A DNA stretch of 64,000 nt from CAIWHR01 sp039931775 (GTDB lineage: Bacteria; Pseudomonadota; Gammaproteobacteria; Burkholderiales; Casimicrobiaceae), in assembly GCA_039931775.1 (NCBI GenBank), contig JBDTRG010000041.1:1-64000 (forward strand), given 5' to 3'. The translations under genes were made by a program, and so were the position numbers. Below the pieces are notes generated by a model, which saw only the letters and a list, made by a program, of their open reading frames with translations, was not told the origin of the DNA and searched no databases. How positions within the stretch are numbered: the stretch's first letter is position 1; each line of letters starts with the position of its first letter. Below are positions 24,209 through 31,715 of this stretch, piece by piece.

Positions 24209-24745
24209 TCAGCTGCCTTTGCCGCCCATGAATCCCTTGGCGCGATCGTGCATCTTCTGCCGGAACGATTCGGCATTCGCGAGCCGCTTCGAGAGGAGGT
24301 CGCGCACCACCGCCTTTTGCTCCGGCGTGAAGGTAGCGTAGAGCGCCAGCCATTGGCTGCGGATGGACTTGCGTACCGCCTCGCCCTGCAGATGCGCGTC
24401 GTCGGCAACGGCAGCAACCGCCGCGAGGTCGGGCTCCGGCTTCGCCAGCTCGGCAGTCAGCGCGTCCTTGACCTTCTGGCGGATCGCCTGGCCGGATTGG
24501 TGTGCGGCCTTGCTGTTCGCCACCGCGGCGTCGAACATCGCCTGCTGCGACGTATTTAGGCTGAGTTGCGCCTTCGCGCTTTCGATGAGCTGACCGATCA
24601 TCTGGTCGGGCGCGCCCGGGCCATGGTGGCCGGGACCGTGGGGGCCCCCGACCGGTTGCGCCAGCGCGTTGCCGGCACCCAACGTCAATGCCGAGGCGAC
24701 GGCGGTGGCCACCGTGATCCTGCGCAGGTTGTCGTGAAGCTTCAT
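24209..24745 (-). CDS. Spy/CpxP-like periplasmic protein
   Basis: A 178-residue secreted protein with a signal peptide ending near GNALAQP, a Gly/His/Pro-rich stretch (PHGPGHHGPGAPD), then a mostly helical domain. Two LTxxQ-like motifs (LSLNTSQQ and ATFTPEQK) are typical of Spy/CpxP/ZraP chaperone-like proteins. The His-rich stretch may bind metal. Basal Spy-family roles are periplasmic chaperone or stress sensor. It is divergent from the OmpR/EnvZ-type pair and shares their intergenic region with a tandem response-regulator site. Confidence 0.78.
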   Translation of the reverse strand: MKLHDNLRRITVATAVASALTLGAGNALAQPVGGPHGPGHHGPGAPDQMIGQLIESAKAQLSLNTSQQAMFDAAVANSKAAHQSGQAIRQKVKDALTAELAKPEPDLAAVAAVADDAHLQGEAVRKSIRSQWLALYATFTPEQKAVVRDLLSKRLANAESFRQKMHDRAKGFMGGKGS

Positions 24746-24873
24746 GTCTCGTCCTTTCGGTGGTTGGGACACCACAGCGGTTCTGCGGCTCCTGTTGCTT
24801 AGAGCGCATTGTCCGCCGGCGTTCGGCGTACGGGCAGTGCGTTTGCAACGGGACGTTGCATGCGGGGGCTGGC

Positions 24874-24889
24874 GTTACAATTGGTTACA
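24874..24889. promoter_or_regulatory. tandem GTTACA half-sites (OmpR-family operator)
   Basis: GTTACA-ATTG-GTTACA gives two identical half-sites exactly 10 bp apart, the arrangement bound by OmpR/PhoB-type regulators. The segment TACAATTGGTTACA differs at one defined base from the published RstA consensus TACATNTNGTTACA. It lies between the divergent Spy-like gene and the OmpR-type gene, about 42 bp before the latter. Confidence 0.6.
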
Positions 24890-24930
24890 GAGGGTCGAAA
24901 TGGCGGGCTCATTCGCCGTTAGTCTTGCTC

Positions 24931-25686
24931 ATGGCCACCAAGATCTCCGCTCCCAAGATCCTCGTCGTCGACGACGACGTTCGCCTGCGGGACCTCTTGT
25001 CGCGCTACCTGACCGAGCAGGGGTTTCAGGTCGCGACCCTACCGGACGCGCGCGATCTCGACAGAAAGCTGCAGCGCGATCCTCCGCACCTCGTCGTGCT
25101 TGACCTCATGCTGCCGGGCGAGGACGGCCTCGCCGTCTGCCGCCGGATTCGCGGCGCCGGCGAGAACGTCCCCATCATCATGCTGACCGCGAAGGGCGAG
25201 GAGGTCGACCGGATCGTCGGACTCGAGATGGGGGCCGACGACTATATGCCCAAACCTTTCAGTCCGCGCGAACTCGTCGCACGCATCCATGCCGTCCTGC
25301 GCCGGCAGACCGAACGCCGCGCCCCGGGCGCGCCGGCGACCGAAGGCCGCGTCGCCTTCGGTCCGTTCACGCTCGACCTCGCGGCCCGCACCCTCGCGGG
25401 CGGCGACGCGACGATCCATCTCACCACCGGCGAATTCGCGCTGGTGAAGGTGTTCGTCCAGCATCCGCGGCAGCCGCTCGCGCGCGAAAAGCTGACGCTG
25501 CTCGCGCGCGGGCGCGATCACGACGTGTTCGATCGCGCGATCGACGTCCAGGTGTCGCGGTTGCGAAAACTGATCGAGCCGGACCCCGCGAACCCGAGGT
25601 ACATCCAGACCGTCTGGGGTTTCGGCTACGTGTTCGTGCCCGATGATGCGCCCGCGGATCCGGCGCCGGTGGACCCGCCGGCATGA
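24931..25686 (+). CDS. OmpR-type response regulator
   Basis: A 251-residue OmpR/PhoB-family regulator. The receiver has DDD at 14-16, phosphoacceptor Asp58 (LVVLDLMLPG) and Lys108 (DDYMPKPFSP). The winged helix from about residue 150 ends with RLRKLIEPDPANPRYIQTVWGFGYVF. The sequence is closest in feel to OmpR itself. The ATG at 24931 starts just where OmpR homologues begin but has no clear Shine-Dalgarno sequence. Its stop overlaps the kinase start (ATGA). Confidence 0.92.
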   Translation: MATKISAPKILVVDDDVRLRDLLSRYLTEQGFQVATLPDARDLDRKLQRDPPHLVVLDLMLPGEDGLAVCRRIRGAGENVPIIMLTAKGEEVDRIVGLEMGADDYMPKPFSPRELVARIHAVLRRQTERRAPGAPATEGRVAFGPFTLDLAARTLAGGDATIHLTTGEFALVKVFVQHPRQPLAREKLTLLARGRDHDVFDRAIDVQVSRLRKLIEPDPANPRYIQTVWGFGYVFVPDDAPADPAPVDPPA

Positions 25687-26999
25687 CGTTCCTGCCACGA
25701 TCGCTCTTCGGCCGACTCGCGTTGTTGCTGCTCGTGGTGGTCGCGATCGCGCTCGCGGCGACGATCCTGCTCTTCCATCAGGATCGCGTCGCGCTGCTCG
25801 CGCGCCAAGTCGACGACACGAAGATCGTCCAATTGAAGGCCGTGCGCGCGGCGCTGGCGGCCCTGGATCCGCGTGAGTACCGCGACGCGATGGGGCGCAT
25901 CGGCCGCGAGTACGGTGTACGAATCGTCCCGGAGAGCGAGCGCCCATTGTTTGGCGCCAATGCTCCAGCTCCAAAGCGGATGCAGGAACTGGAGGAGCGG
26001 TTGCGCGGAGAGTTGGGGCCCGGCACCGAGGTCCGCGCCGCCCCAGGTCGCGGCCTGCTGTTCGTCCGCGTCGAGGCCGCCAGTGCCGGCTACTGGATCG
26101 GCTTTCCGCTGCTGCCGCCACCTGCACCCGACGATCGTCCGTCGCGCGCCTTGACCTGGAGCCTGACCATTGCGGCAGCGCTGCTCGTCGCGGCGTTTCT
26201 TTTCGCCCGTTACCTGTCGCGGCCGTTGCGCGACCTGGGCGCCGCGGTCGAGCGCATCGGCCGCGGCGAAACTCCGGCTCCGCTTCCCGAGCACGGTCCC
26301 TCCGAAATCGTGACGTTGAACCGAGGGGTCAACCGGATGACGGCGAGCCTGCGGCAACTCGAGAACGACCGCGCCGTGCTGCTCGCCGGCGTCTCCCACG
26401 ACCTGCGCACGCCGCTCGCGCGCCTGCGCCTCGGGATCGAGATGGAGGCACGTGACGACGCGACTCGCGCCGGCATGGTCGACGACATCGAGGAGATGGA
26501 CCGGATCATCGGCCAGTTCCTGGAATTCGCGCGCACGAACGAGGACGCGGCGACAGAGCGGAGCGACGTGAACGAAATCGTCCGCGCGTGCGTCGAGCGC
26601 AACGTTCGCGCCGGCAACGACGTTAGCTTCGCACCGGGCACCGTGCCGGCGCTTCCGCTGCGGGCAACGGCCTTCTCGCGACTGGTCGGCAATCTCGTCG
26701 ACAACGCGATCGCGTACGGCGCGCCGCCGGTCGAAGCATCAACGCGCGTCGCCGACAGCCGCGTCGTGCTCGACATTGCCGATCGCGGACCCGGGGTCGC
26801 GCCCGATCAGGTCGAGAGGCTCAAACAACCGTTCACGCGGGCGTCGGCAGCACGAACGAACACGGCGGGCATCGCCGGTGCGGGCCTGGGGCTCGCGATC
26901 GTCGATCGCATCGCGCGGATGCACGGCGGAACCTTCGACCTGCTGCCGCGCGACGGCGGCGGAACGATCGCACGGGTGACCCTTCCGCTGCCGACGTGA
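25683..26999 (+). CDS. EnvZ-like sensor histidine kinase
   Basis: A 438-residue kinase with transmembrane helices at about 11-31 and 158-177, a periplasmic region of about 125 residues, a HAMP linker, and HisKA with His239 in LLAGVSHDLRTPLARLRL, the EnvZ-type phosphoacceptor motif. The ATPase domain has NLVDNAIAYG, DRGPGV and GLGLAIVDRI. It is translationally coupled to the OmpR-type regulator (4-bp overlap). A role in envelope or osmotic stress is inferred from similarity and from the divergent Spy-like neighbour. Confidence 0.92.
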   Translation: MTFLPRSLFGRLALLLLVVVAIALAATILLFHQDRVALLARQVDDTKIVQLKAVRAALAALDPREYRDAMGRIGREYGVRIVPESERPLFGANAPAPKRMQELEERLRGELGPGTEVRAAPGRGLLFVRVEAASAGYWIGFPLLPPPAPDDRPSRALTWSLTIAAALLVAAFLFARYLSRPLRDLGAAVERIGRGETPAPLPEHGPSEIVTLNRGVNRMTASLRQLENDRAVLLAGVSHDLRTPLARLRLGIEMEARDDATRAGMVDDIEEMDRIIGQFLEFARTNEDAATERSDVNEIVRACVERNVRAGNDVSFAPGTVPALPLRATAFSRLVGNLVDNAIAYGAPPVEASTRVADSRVVLDIADRGPGVAPDQVERLKQPFTRASAARTNTAGIAGAGLGLAIVDRIARMHGGTFDLLPRDGGGTIARVTLPLPT

Positions 27000-27012
27000 G
27001 GCCTGCGGCCCG

Positions 27013-27513
27013 TCAGGGCTGCAACTGGATCTGCTCGGTGGAAACGACCAGGACCGTCGCCAGCGCCGCGATGCCCTCTCCCCTGCCGGCGAATCCAAGA
27101 CGCTCCGTCGTCGTCGCCTTGACACTGATGTCGCGCAGCTCGCAGCCCAGGTCGTAGGCGAGATTCGCGCGCATCTCCGGTACATACGGCGCGAGTTTTG
27201 GCGCCTCCGCGATCACCGTCGTATCGAGATTGCCGACCCGCCATCCCTCGGCCATCGCCAACGCCACGACATGCCGCAGCAGTTCCCGGCTGTCCGCGTC
27301 CTTCCACCTCGCATCCGTATCGGGGAAGTGCGCGCCGAGATCGCCCATCGCCAGCGCGCCTAGCATCGCGTCGCAGACGGCGTGAACCAGCACGTCGGCG
27401 TCGGAGTGACCGTCGAGACCGCGATCGAAGGGAATCGCGACGCCGCCCAGAATGAGCCTGCGCCCTATGACGAGTGCGTGCACGTCGAAGCCATTGCCGA
27501 TCCGCAGGGTCAT
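27013..27513 (-). CDS. ispF: 2-C-methyl-D-erythritol 2,4-cyclodiphosphate synthase
   Basis: A 166-residue IspF with the metal-binding GNGFDVHAL (Asp10, His12), GHSDADVLVHAVCDAMLGA, FPDTD and ISVKATTTERLGFAGRGEGIAA. It cyclises the CDP-ME-2-phosphate intermediate of the MEP isoprenoid pathway. I chose the ATG at 27513 because AGGAG is 8 nt away; a GTG two codons upstream would leave only 3 nt. The usual partner ispD is not adjacent; instead an acetyltransferase and an 18-codon ORF precede it. Confidence 0.94.
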   Translation of the reverse strand: MTLRIGNGFDVHALVIGRRLILGGVAIPFDRGLDGHSDADVLVHAVCDAMLGALAMGDLGAHFPDTDARWKDADSRELLRHVVALAMAEGWRVGNLDTTVIAEAPKLAPYVPEMRANLAYDLGCELRDISVKATTTERLGFAGRGEGIAALATVLVVSTEQIQLQP

Positions 27514-27515
27514 CG

Positions 27516-27572
27516 TCACTTCTCCTTCGGGAAACCATCGGGGGAAAGCATTGCAATTCGGCGAATGTCCAT
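27516..27572 (-). CDS. 18-codon ORF with strong ribosome binding site, immediately upstream of ispF
   Basis: AGGAGG lies about 8 nt before an ATG that opens MDIRRIAMLSPDGFPKEK and stops 2 nt before the ispF start. The SD overlaps the stop codon of the acetyltransferase gene, and the last codons contain the ispF SD. It may be a leader or coupling peptide that delivers ribosomes to ispF. I recognise no homologue. Confidence 0.4.
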   Translation of the reverse strand: MDIRRIAMLSPDGFPKEK

Positions 27573-27585
27573 GGGTGAGTGCCTC

Positions 27586-28101
27586 CTAATCGAGGAGCAG
27601 GGATATCCGCTCTTCGTCGAGCGAGCGGAACCCCAGCCGCGCGTAGAAGCGCCAGGCGCCGGCATTGTCGCGATGACACGCGGTATCGATTCGCGTGATG
27701 CGCTGTCGACGGAGCTCGTCGCCCAGCGCCGCGAGCATCGCGCCGCCGACCCCGCGCCCCTGCCATCCAGCGGCGACGGTGACGTCGTCGAGCTTCGCGA
27801 CGATTCCGCCGCGCGAGGTCGAGATCGCACGGCAGACGACGCATGCGCCGACCGTCGCCCTCGCTCCTTTGTTGTCGGCAAAGGCCAGCCAGACGAAGCC
27901 CTGTTCCGGTTGCTCGAGAAACAGATCGAGCGCACGCCCGATCGCGTCGCGGCCCCCGTCGCCGTAGGCTGCGCTCGATGCCAGATAATGTTCGTCGTCG
28001 GCAAGGAACGCGGCGAGCAGCGCGAAGGCATCGTCGCGCGTCGCGGCGTCCATCGGCGCGCAGGTGACGACCGCGAGCTTCGTGGCGCGAGTGCCGTTCA
28101 C
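27586..28101 (-). CDS. GNAT family N-acetyltransferase
   Basis: A 171-residue GNAT. The acetyl-CoA motif is VTVAAGWQGRGVGGAML (the Q/RxxGxG/A signature), followed by DTACHRDNAGAWRFYARLGF, a classic motif B. The GTG start at 28101 overlaps the stop of the thioesterase gene by 4 bp and is favoured for coupling; an ATG 16 codons in is the alternative. The acceptor substrate is unknown. Confidence 0.8.
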   Translation of the reverse strand: MNGTRATKLAVVTCAPMDAATRDDAFALLAAFLADDEHYLASSAAYGDGGRDAIGRALDLFLEQPEQGFVWLAFADNKGARATVGACVVCRAISTSRGGIVAKLDDVTVAAGWQGRGVGGAMLAALGDELRRQRITRIDTACHRDNAGAWRFYARLGFRSLDEERISLLLD

Positions 28102-28556
28102 TCGCGCCACGCAACGACTAGCGGTTCCAGCGCCGCCCGAACCCGTGCTGGTATCGGTGCCGGACGTTGTGTGCCCCGGTCCACCCAGACATGGACGAAG
28201 CGTCCCGTCGCCGCCGCCTCGTCGTCGTCCCGTCGAAAGAGTCCGACTTCGTAGGTCACCGACGACGATCCGAGCCTGACGACGAAGATGCCGGCCTCGA
28301 CGGTCTCCGGAAACGAAAGCGTCTTCCGGTAACGGCACGTCGTTTCGACGACGTAGCCGACGACGGTGTCGTTGGCCGGATCGAGCCCACCGAAACGGAT
28401 AAGGTGCTCGTTCACCACCGTATCGAAATAGGAATAGTAGGTGACGTTGTTGACGTGGCCGTAGTTGTCGTTGTCCATCCAGCGGGTCGGAATCGCCAGA
28501 AAGTGCCGGTAGTCGGCGCGCCGCAGCGCGTGCGCAATGGCAGTCGGATCGGGCAT
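28098..28556 (-). CDS. YbgC/FadM-like acyl-CoA thioesterase
   Basis: A 152-residue hotdog-fold protein with the 4-hydroxybenzoyl-CoA thioesterase signature: RWMDNDNYGHVNNVTYYSYFDT, in which Asp29/Asp31 sit at the catalytic position. It probably hydrolyses short or medium acyl-CoA. It starts 29 bp after glcF and overlaps the GNAT gene by 4 bp, so it appears to be part of the glc transcript. The longer open frame upstream runs through glcF out of frame. Confidence 0.87.
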   Translation of the reverse strand: MPDPTAIAHALRRADYRHFLAIPTRWMDNDNYGHVNNVTYYSYFDTVVNEHLIRFGGLDPANDTVVGYVVETTCRYRKTLSFPETVEAGIFVVRLGSSSVTYEVGLFRRDDDEAAATGRFVHVWVDRGTQRPAPIPARVRAALEPLVVAWRE

Positions 28557-28585
28557 CGCGGTCGAAGGGAACCGGGCGTCGTTCG

Positions 28586-29833
28586 CTACGACGGAGCCGG
28601 TACGCCACCCTGCATCCTGGCGTCGAGGAGCTCGATCCAGTGCTGTACCGGGCGCTTCGTTCCGCTGGCAAGGTGCGCGAGGCAGCCGATGTTGGCCGTC
28701 GCGATCAGGTCGGGCCGGCCGGCCTCGAGCGCGGCCAGCTTGTTCGCCTTCAATTGGCGCGCGAGTTCCGGTTGCAACAGCGAATACGTTCCCGACGATC
28801 CGCAGCAGAGATGGGGATCGGCGACCGGCGTGAGCTCGAGACCCAACGCGAGCAGGATCTCCTCGACGCGCCCATCGAGCTTCAGCCCGTGCTGCAACGA
28901 ACACGGAGATTGGAAAGCGACCTTGCGCGGACCGGAGTCCATCGTGATCTTGGGCGCGATACGCGGCCACTCGGCGCCGATCACCTCGACGGTGTCGCGC
29001 GTTACCTTCGAGATCCATGCGGCCTTTTCCGCGTAGTCGGGATCGAGCCGCAGCAGATGCCCGTAGTCCTTCACCATGACGCCGCATCCGCTCGACGTGA
29101 CGACGATCGCCTCGACGTTGCGATCGACGTGCGGCCACCACGCATCGATGTTGCGCCTGGCGATCGCCAGTCCGCGTGCCTCGCCGCTCAGGTGGTACGG
29201 CAGCGCACCGCAGCAACCGCCGCCCTTGATGCGGATGAGCGAAATCCCGATCCGATCGAGCACGCGCGCCATCGCGGCGTCGATGCCGGGCGCGATGGCG
29301 TCCTGCACGCAGTTGTCCAGCACGATCATCCTGCGCGAGTGCTTCGACGTCGGCCACGCGCCCGTCGGATGCGCGTCGGGAATTCCCGTGCGCAGGTGCT
29401 CAGGCATCAGCGGCTTCAGCACGCGCCCGATCGCGAGCGCGCCGCCGAAGAGCGGTCGCAGCAGCAGGCCTTCGCGGATCAGCCAGCGCAGTGTCCGCGA
29501 CCACGCCGAACGCGGGGCGCGCTCCTCGACGACGCGCCGGCCGATGTCGACGAGCCGTCCGTACCGGACACCCGACGGGCACGTCGTTTCGCAGCTGCGG
29601 CAGGTGAGGCAGCGGTCGAGGTGCAATCGGGTCGCCGCGGTGACCTTGCTGCCCTCGAGGGCCTCCTTGATCAGGTAGATCCGCCCGCGCGGGCTGTCCA
29701 GATCATCGCCCAGTAGCTGGTAGGTCGGACACGTCGCCGTGCAGAAGCCGCAATGGACGCACGAACGCAGGATCGCGTCCGCTTCGCGACCGTCGGGTGT
29801 GTCGCGGATGAAATCGGCGAGCGCGGTCTGCAC
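28586..29833 (-). CDS. glcF: glycolate oxidase iron-sulfur subunit
   Basis: A 415-residue protein with two 4Fe-4S motifs, CVHCGFCTATCP (Cys25, 28, 31, 35) and CLTCRSCETTCP (Cys75, 78, 81, 85). Later CCG motifs (GGCCGALPYHLSG and LCCGSSGTY) are as in GlcF/heterodisulfide reductase-type subunits. It passes electrons from the GlcD/GlcE flavoproteins to the respiratory chain during oxidation of glycolate to glyoxylate. The start is a GTG. A repeat-like hairpin sequence separates it from glcE by 86 bp. Confidence 0.95.
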   Translation of the reverse strand: MQTALADFIRDTPDGREADAILRSCVHCGFCTATCPTYQLLGDDLDSPRGRIYLIKEALEGSKVTAATRLHLDRCLTCRSCETTCPSGVRYGRLVDIGRRVVEERAPRSAWSRTLRWLIREGLLLRPLFGGALAIGRVLKPLMPEHLRTGIPDAHPTGAWPTSKHSRRMIVLDNCVQDAIAPGIDAAMARVLDRIGISLIRIKGGGCCGALPYHLSGEARGLAIARRNIDAWWPHVDRNVEAIVVTSSGCGVMVKDYGHLLRLDPDYAEKAAWISKVTRDTVEVIGAEWPRIAPKITMDSGPRKVAFQSPCSLQHGLKLDGRVEEILLALGLELTPVADPHLCCGSSGTYSLLQPELARQLKANKLAALEAGRPDLIATANIGCLAHLASGTKRPVQHWIELLDARMQGGVPAPS

Positions 29834-29851
29834 GTCAATGCCCGCCCGGCC

Positions 29852-29915
29852 GCCCGAAGGGCATTGTGCGCCCCCTCGGGGGGCAGCGAACGCAGTGAGC
29901 GTGGGGGTCGTTCAA
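29852..29915. repeat. GC-rich intergenic repeat-like element in the glc operon
   Basis: GCCCGAAGGGC (29852-29862), CCCCCTCGGGGGG (29871-29883) and CAGCGAACGCAGTGAGCGTGGGGG follow each other between glcE and glcF. The layout recalls dispersed hairpin elements I know from intergenic regions of several Burkholderiales genomes. Only this one copy is in the window, so its repeat status is from memory rather than shown here. Confidence 0.4.
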
Positions 29916-29919
29916 CACG

Positions 29920-30999
29920 CTAGAAATCCGGATAGAACCGGCCGCGGTTCAGGATGCCCGCGGGATCGAACGTCGATTTGAGACGGCGATGCAACTGGTG
30001 CACGGCCTCCGGCAGCGGATGAAATGCGCCGGCCGATTTGTCCGCGGCGTGGAAAAGCGTGGCATGGCCGCCGTTGCCCTTCGCCCAGCCGCGCACTTCC
30101 GTCGAATCGGTGCGCGGCCCGGCGACGAGCCACCGCAACGCGCCGCCCCATTCGATCAACTTTTCACCGCCGAGGTCACGGTGCGGCGCGGTTGCCTTGA
30201 CGGAAAGCCGCCAGATCGGCGCGCCGGTCTCGATCGCCGCGCGAAAGTGCGGATGCGACTGATCGCGGATGCGTTCCCAGAATTGAGGGCCTTCCGCCAT
30301 CGCAGAACCGCCGATCCTGGTCGCGGCAGCGACGACCGCCGGCGGCGATCCCGAGAGCCTCACGGCGAGGTGCCCGGCGTAATGGCAGGTTGCAGAGATC
30401 GGCAAAGACTTGCCGCCCCACTCGTTCATCATCCGGATCGCGACATCGACCGGGCATTCGAGCACGCGCGTCGTCTCGGCCTTCGGCAACGGCAGGCATT
30501 TGAGCGACACCTCGGTCAGCACGCCCAGCGTACCCAGCGCGCCGGTCATGAGCCGCGCGATATCGAACCCCGCGACGTTCTTCATTACGCGGCCGCCGAA
30601 CGCGAGATCATCACCCTTGCCGTCGAGCAGGCGCACACCGAGCACGATGTCGCGGACCGCCCCCGCGTACGGACGACGCGGGCCCGAAAGGCCCGTGGCG
30701 ACGAGGCCGCCGAGGGTTGCCTGCGCACCGAATCGCGGCGGCTCGCAGCCCAGCATCTGCCCGGACGCCTGCAGGGCAGCGTCGATCTCGGCGACGCGCG
30801 TTCCCGCGCGCGCCGTCACCACGAGTTCGGTCGGGTCGTAGTCGACGATGCCGGCATACGGTGCCATGTCGAGCACGTCGCCGTCGATCGCCTGGCCGTA
30901 GAAGTCGCGCGTGCCGGCGCCACGGATCACCAGCGGCGTTTTCGCCGCGGCGGCAGCCCGAATCCGTGCCTGCAGGCTGCCGAGGATCGCCTCGCTCAT
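29920..30999 (-). CDS. glcE: glycolate oxidase FAD-binding subunit
   Basis: A 359-residue FAD-binding PCMH-type protein, with VIRGAGTRDFYG at the N-terminus, ELVVTARAGT, a Gly-rich ATLGGLVATGLSGPRRPYAGAVRD and GGRVMKNVAGFDIARLMTGALGTLG. These motifs and the short length distinguish GlcE from GlcD. It forms the glycolate oxidase complex with GlcD and GlcF. The start overlaps the GST gene by 4 bp. Confidence 0.94.
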   Translation of the reverse strand: MSEAILGSLQARIRAAAAAKTPLVIRGAGTRDFYGQAIDGDVLDMAPYAGIVDYDPTELVVTARAGTRVAEIDAALQASGQMLGCEPPRFGAQATLGGLVATGLSGPRRPYAGAVRDIVLGVRLLDGKGDDLAFGGRVMKNVAGFDIARLMTGALGTLGVLTEVSLKCLPLPKAETTRVLECPVDVAIRMMNEWGGKSLPISATCHYAGHLAVRLSGSPPAVVAAATRIGGSAMAEGPQFWERIRDQSHPHFRAAIETGAPIWRLSVKATAPHRDLGGEKLIEWGGALRWLVAGPRTDSTEVRGWAKGNGGHATLFHAADKSAGAFHPLPEAVHQLHRRLKSTFDPAGILNRGRFYPDF

Positions 31000-31688
31000 C
31001 GAGCGTTTTTATTCGTACCCGCGATCTTGTCGCGATAGATGATGCGCGGCTCGTCGCCGTCGATGATCGCCGTTTCCTGCAAGGCCGCCGCCTCCCACTC
31101 CTGCACGAATTGATGCCGAAGCGCCGCCTCCAGATAGTCGCCGGCCGCGCCATCGGGAGCGACGCCATACGTTCGGAATCGAAATGCGACCGGCGCATAG
31201 AAAACGTCGGCAAGCGAATAAGCGCCGCAGAGATACGCTCCGCCCGACGCGTGCCGCTGGCGGCCCTCGTTCCAGATTTCGGTCACGCGCGCGATATCCC
31301 TTTGCACGGCGGGAGACCACGGACGCACGTCGACGCGTTCGCGGATGCACATCGTCATGTCGTTGCGCATCGCCGAAAATCCGGAGTGCATCTCGGCGCA
31401 CACGCATCGTGCCCATGCGCGGGTCGCAGGGTCGGCGGGCCACATGCCCGGATGCCGTTCGGCAAGGTACTCGGAGATCGCCAGCGAGTCCCAGACCGCG
31501 GTCGCGCCATCGTGCAGGCACGGTATGCGCCCGGTCGGCGAAAACGACCGGTTCGACGCGTTGGGTTCGGGTCCGCCGGACAGCGACACCATCCGCTCGA
31601 CGAACGATGCTCCCGACAGCTTCATCGCGAGAAAGCCTCGCAGCGACCACGACGAATAGTTCTTGTTGCCGAGGTAGAGTTGGTACAT
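30996..31688 (-). CDS. glutathione S-transferase family protein
   Basis: A 230-residue GST. The thioredoxin-like N-terminus is YQLYLGNKNYSSWSLRGFLAM with a likely catalytic Ser/Tyr near 13-15. The substrate loop is TGRIPCLHDG, with DSLAISEYLAE as the glutathione-binding motif, and a helical C-terminal domain follows. The start at 31688 (MYQLYL) is family-like. It sits inside the glycolate oxidase operon between two flavoprotein genes and glcE (4-bp overlap), which suggests a linked function, but no substrate can be inferred. Confidence 0.87.
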   Translation of the reverse strand: MYQLYLGNKNYSSWSLRGFLAMKLSGASFVERMVSLSGGPEPNASNRSFSPTGRIPCLHDGATAVWDSLAISEYLAERHPGMWPADPATRAWARCVCAEMHSGFSAMRNDMTMCIRERVDVRPWSPAVQRDIARVTEIWNEGRQRHASGGAYLCGAYSLADVFYAPVAFRFRTYGVAPDGAAGDYLEAALRHQFVQEWEAAALQETAIIDGDEPRIIYRDKIAGTNKNAR

Positions 31689-31715
31689 GAAGATCGTCCG
31701 TAGGGGGCGAGGCAC

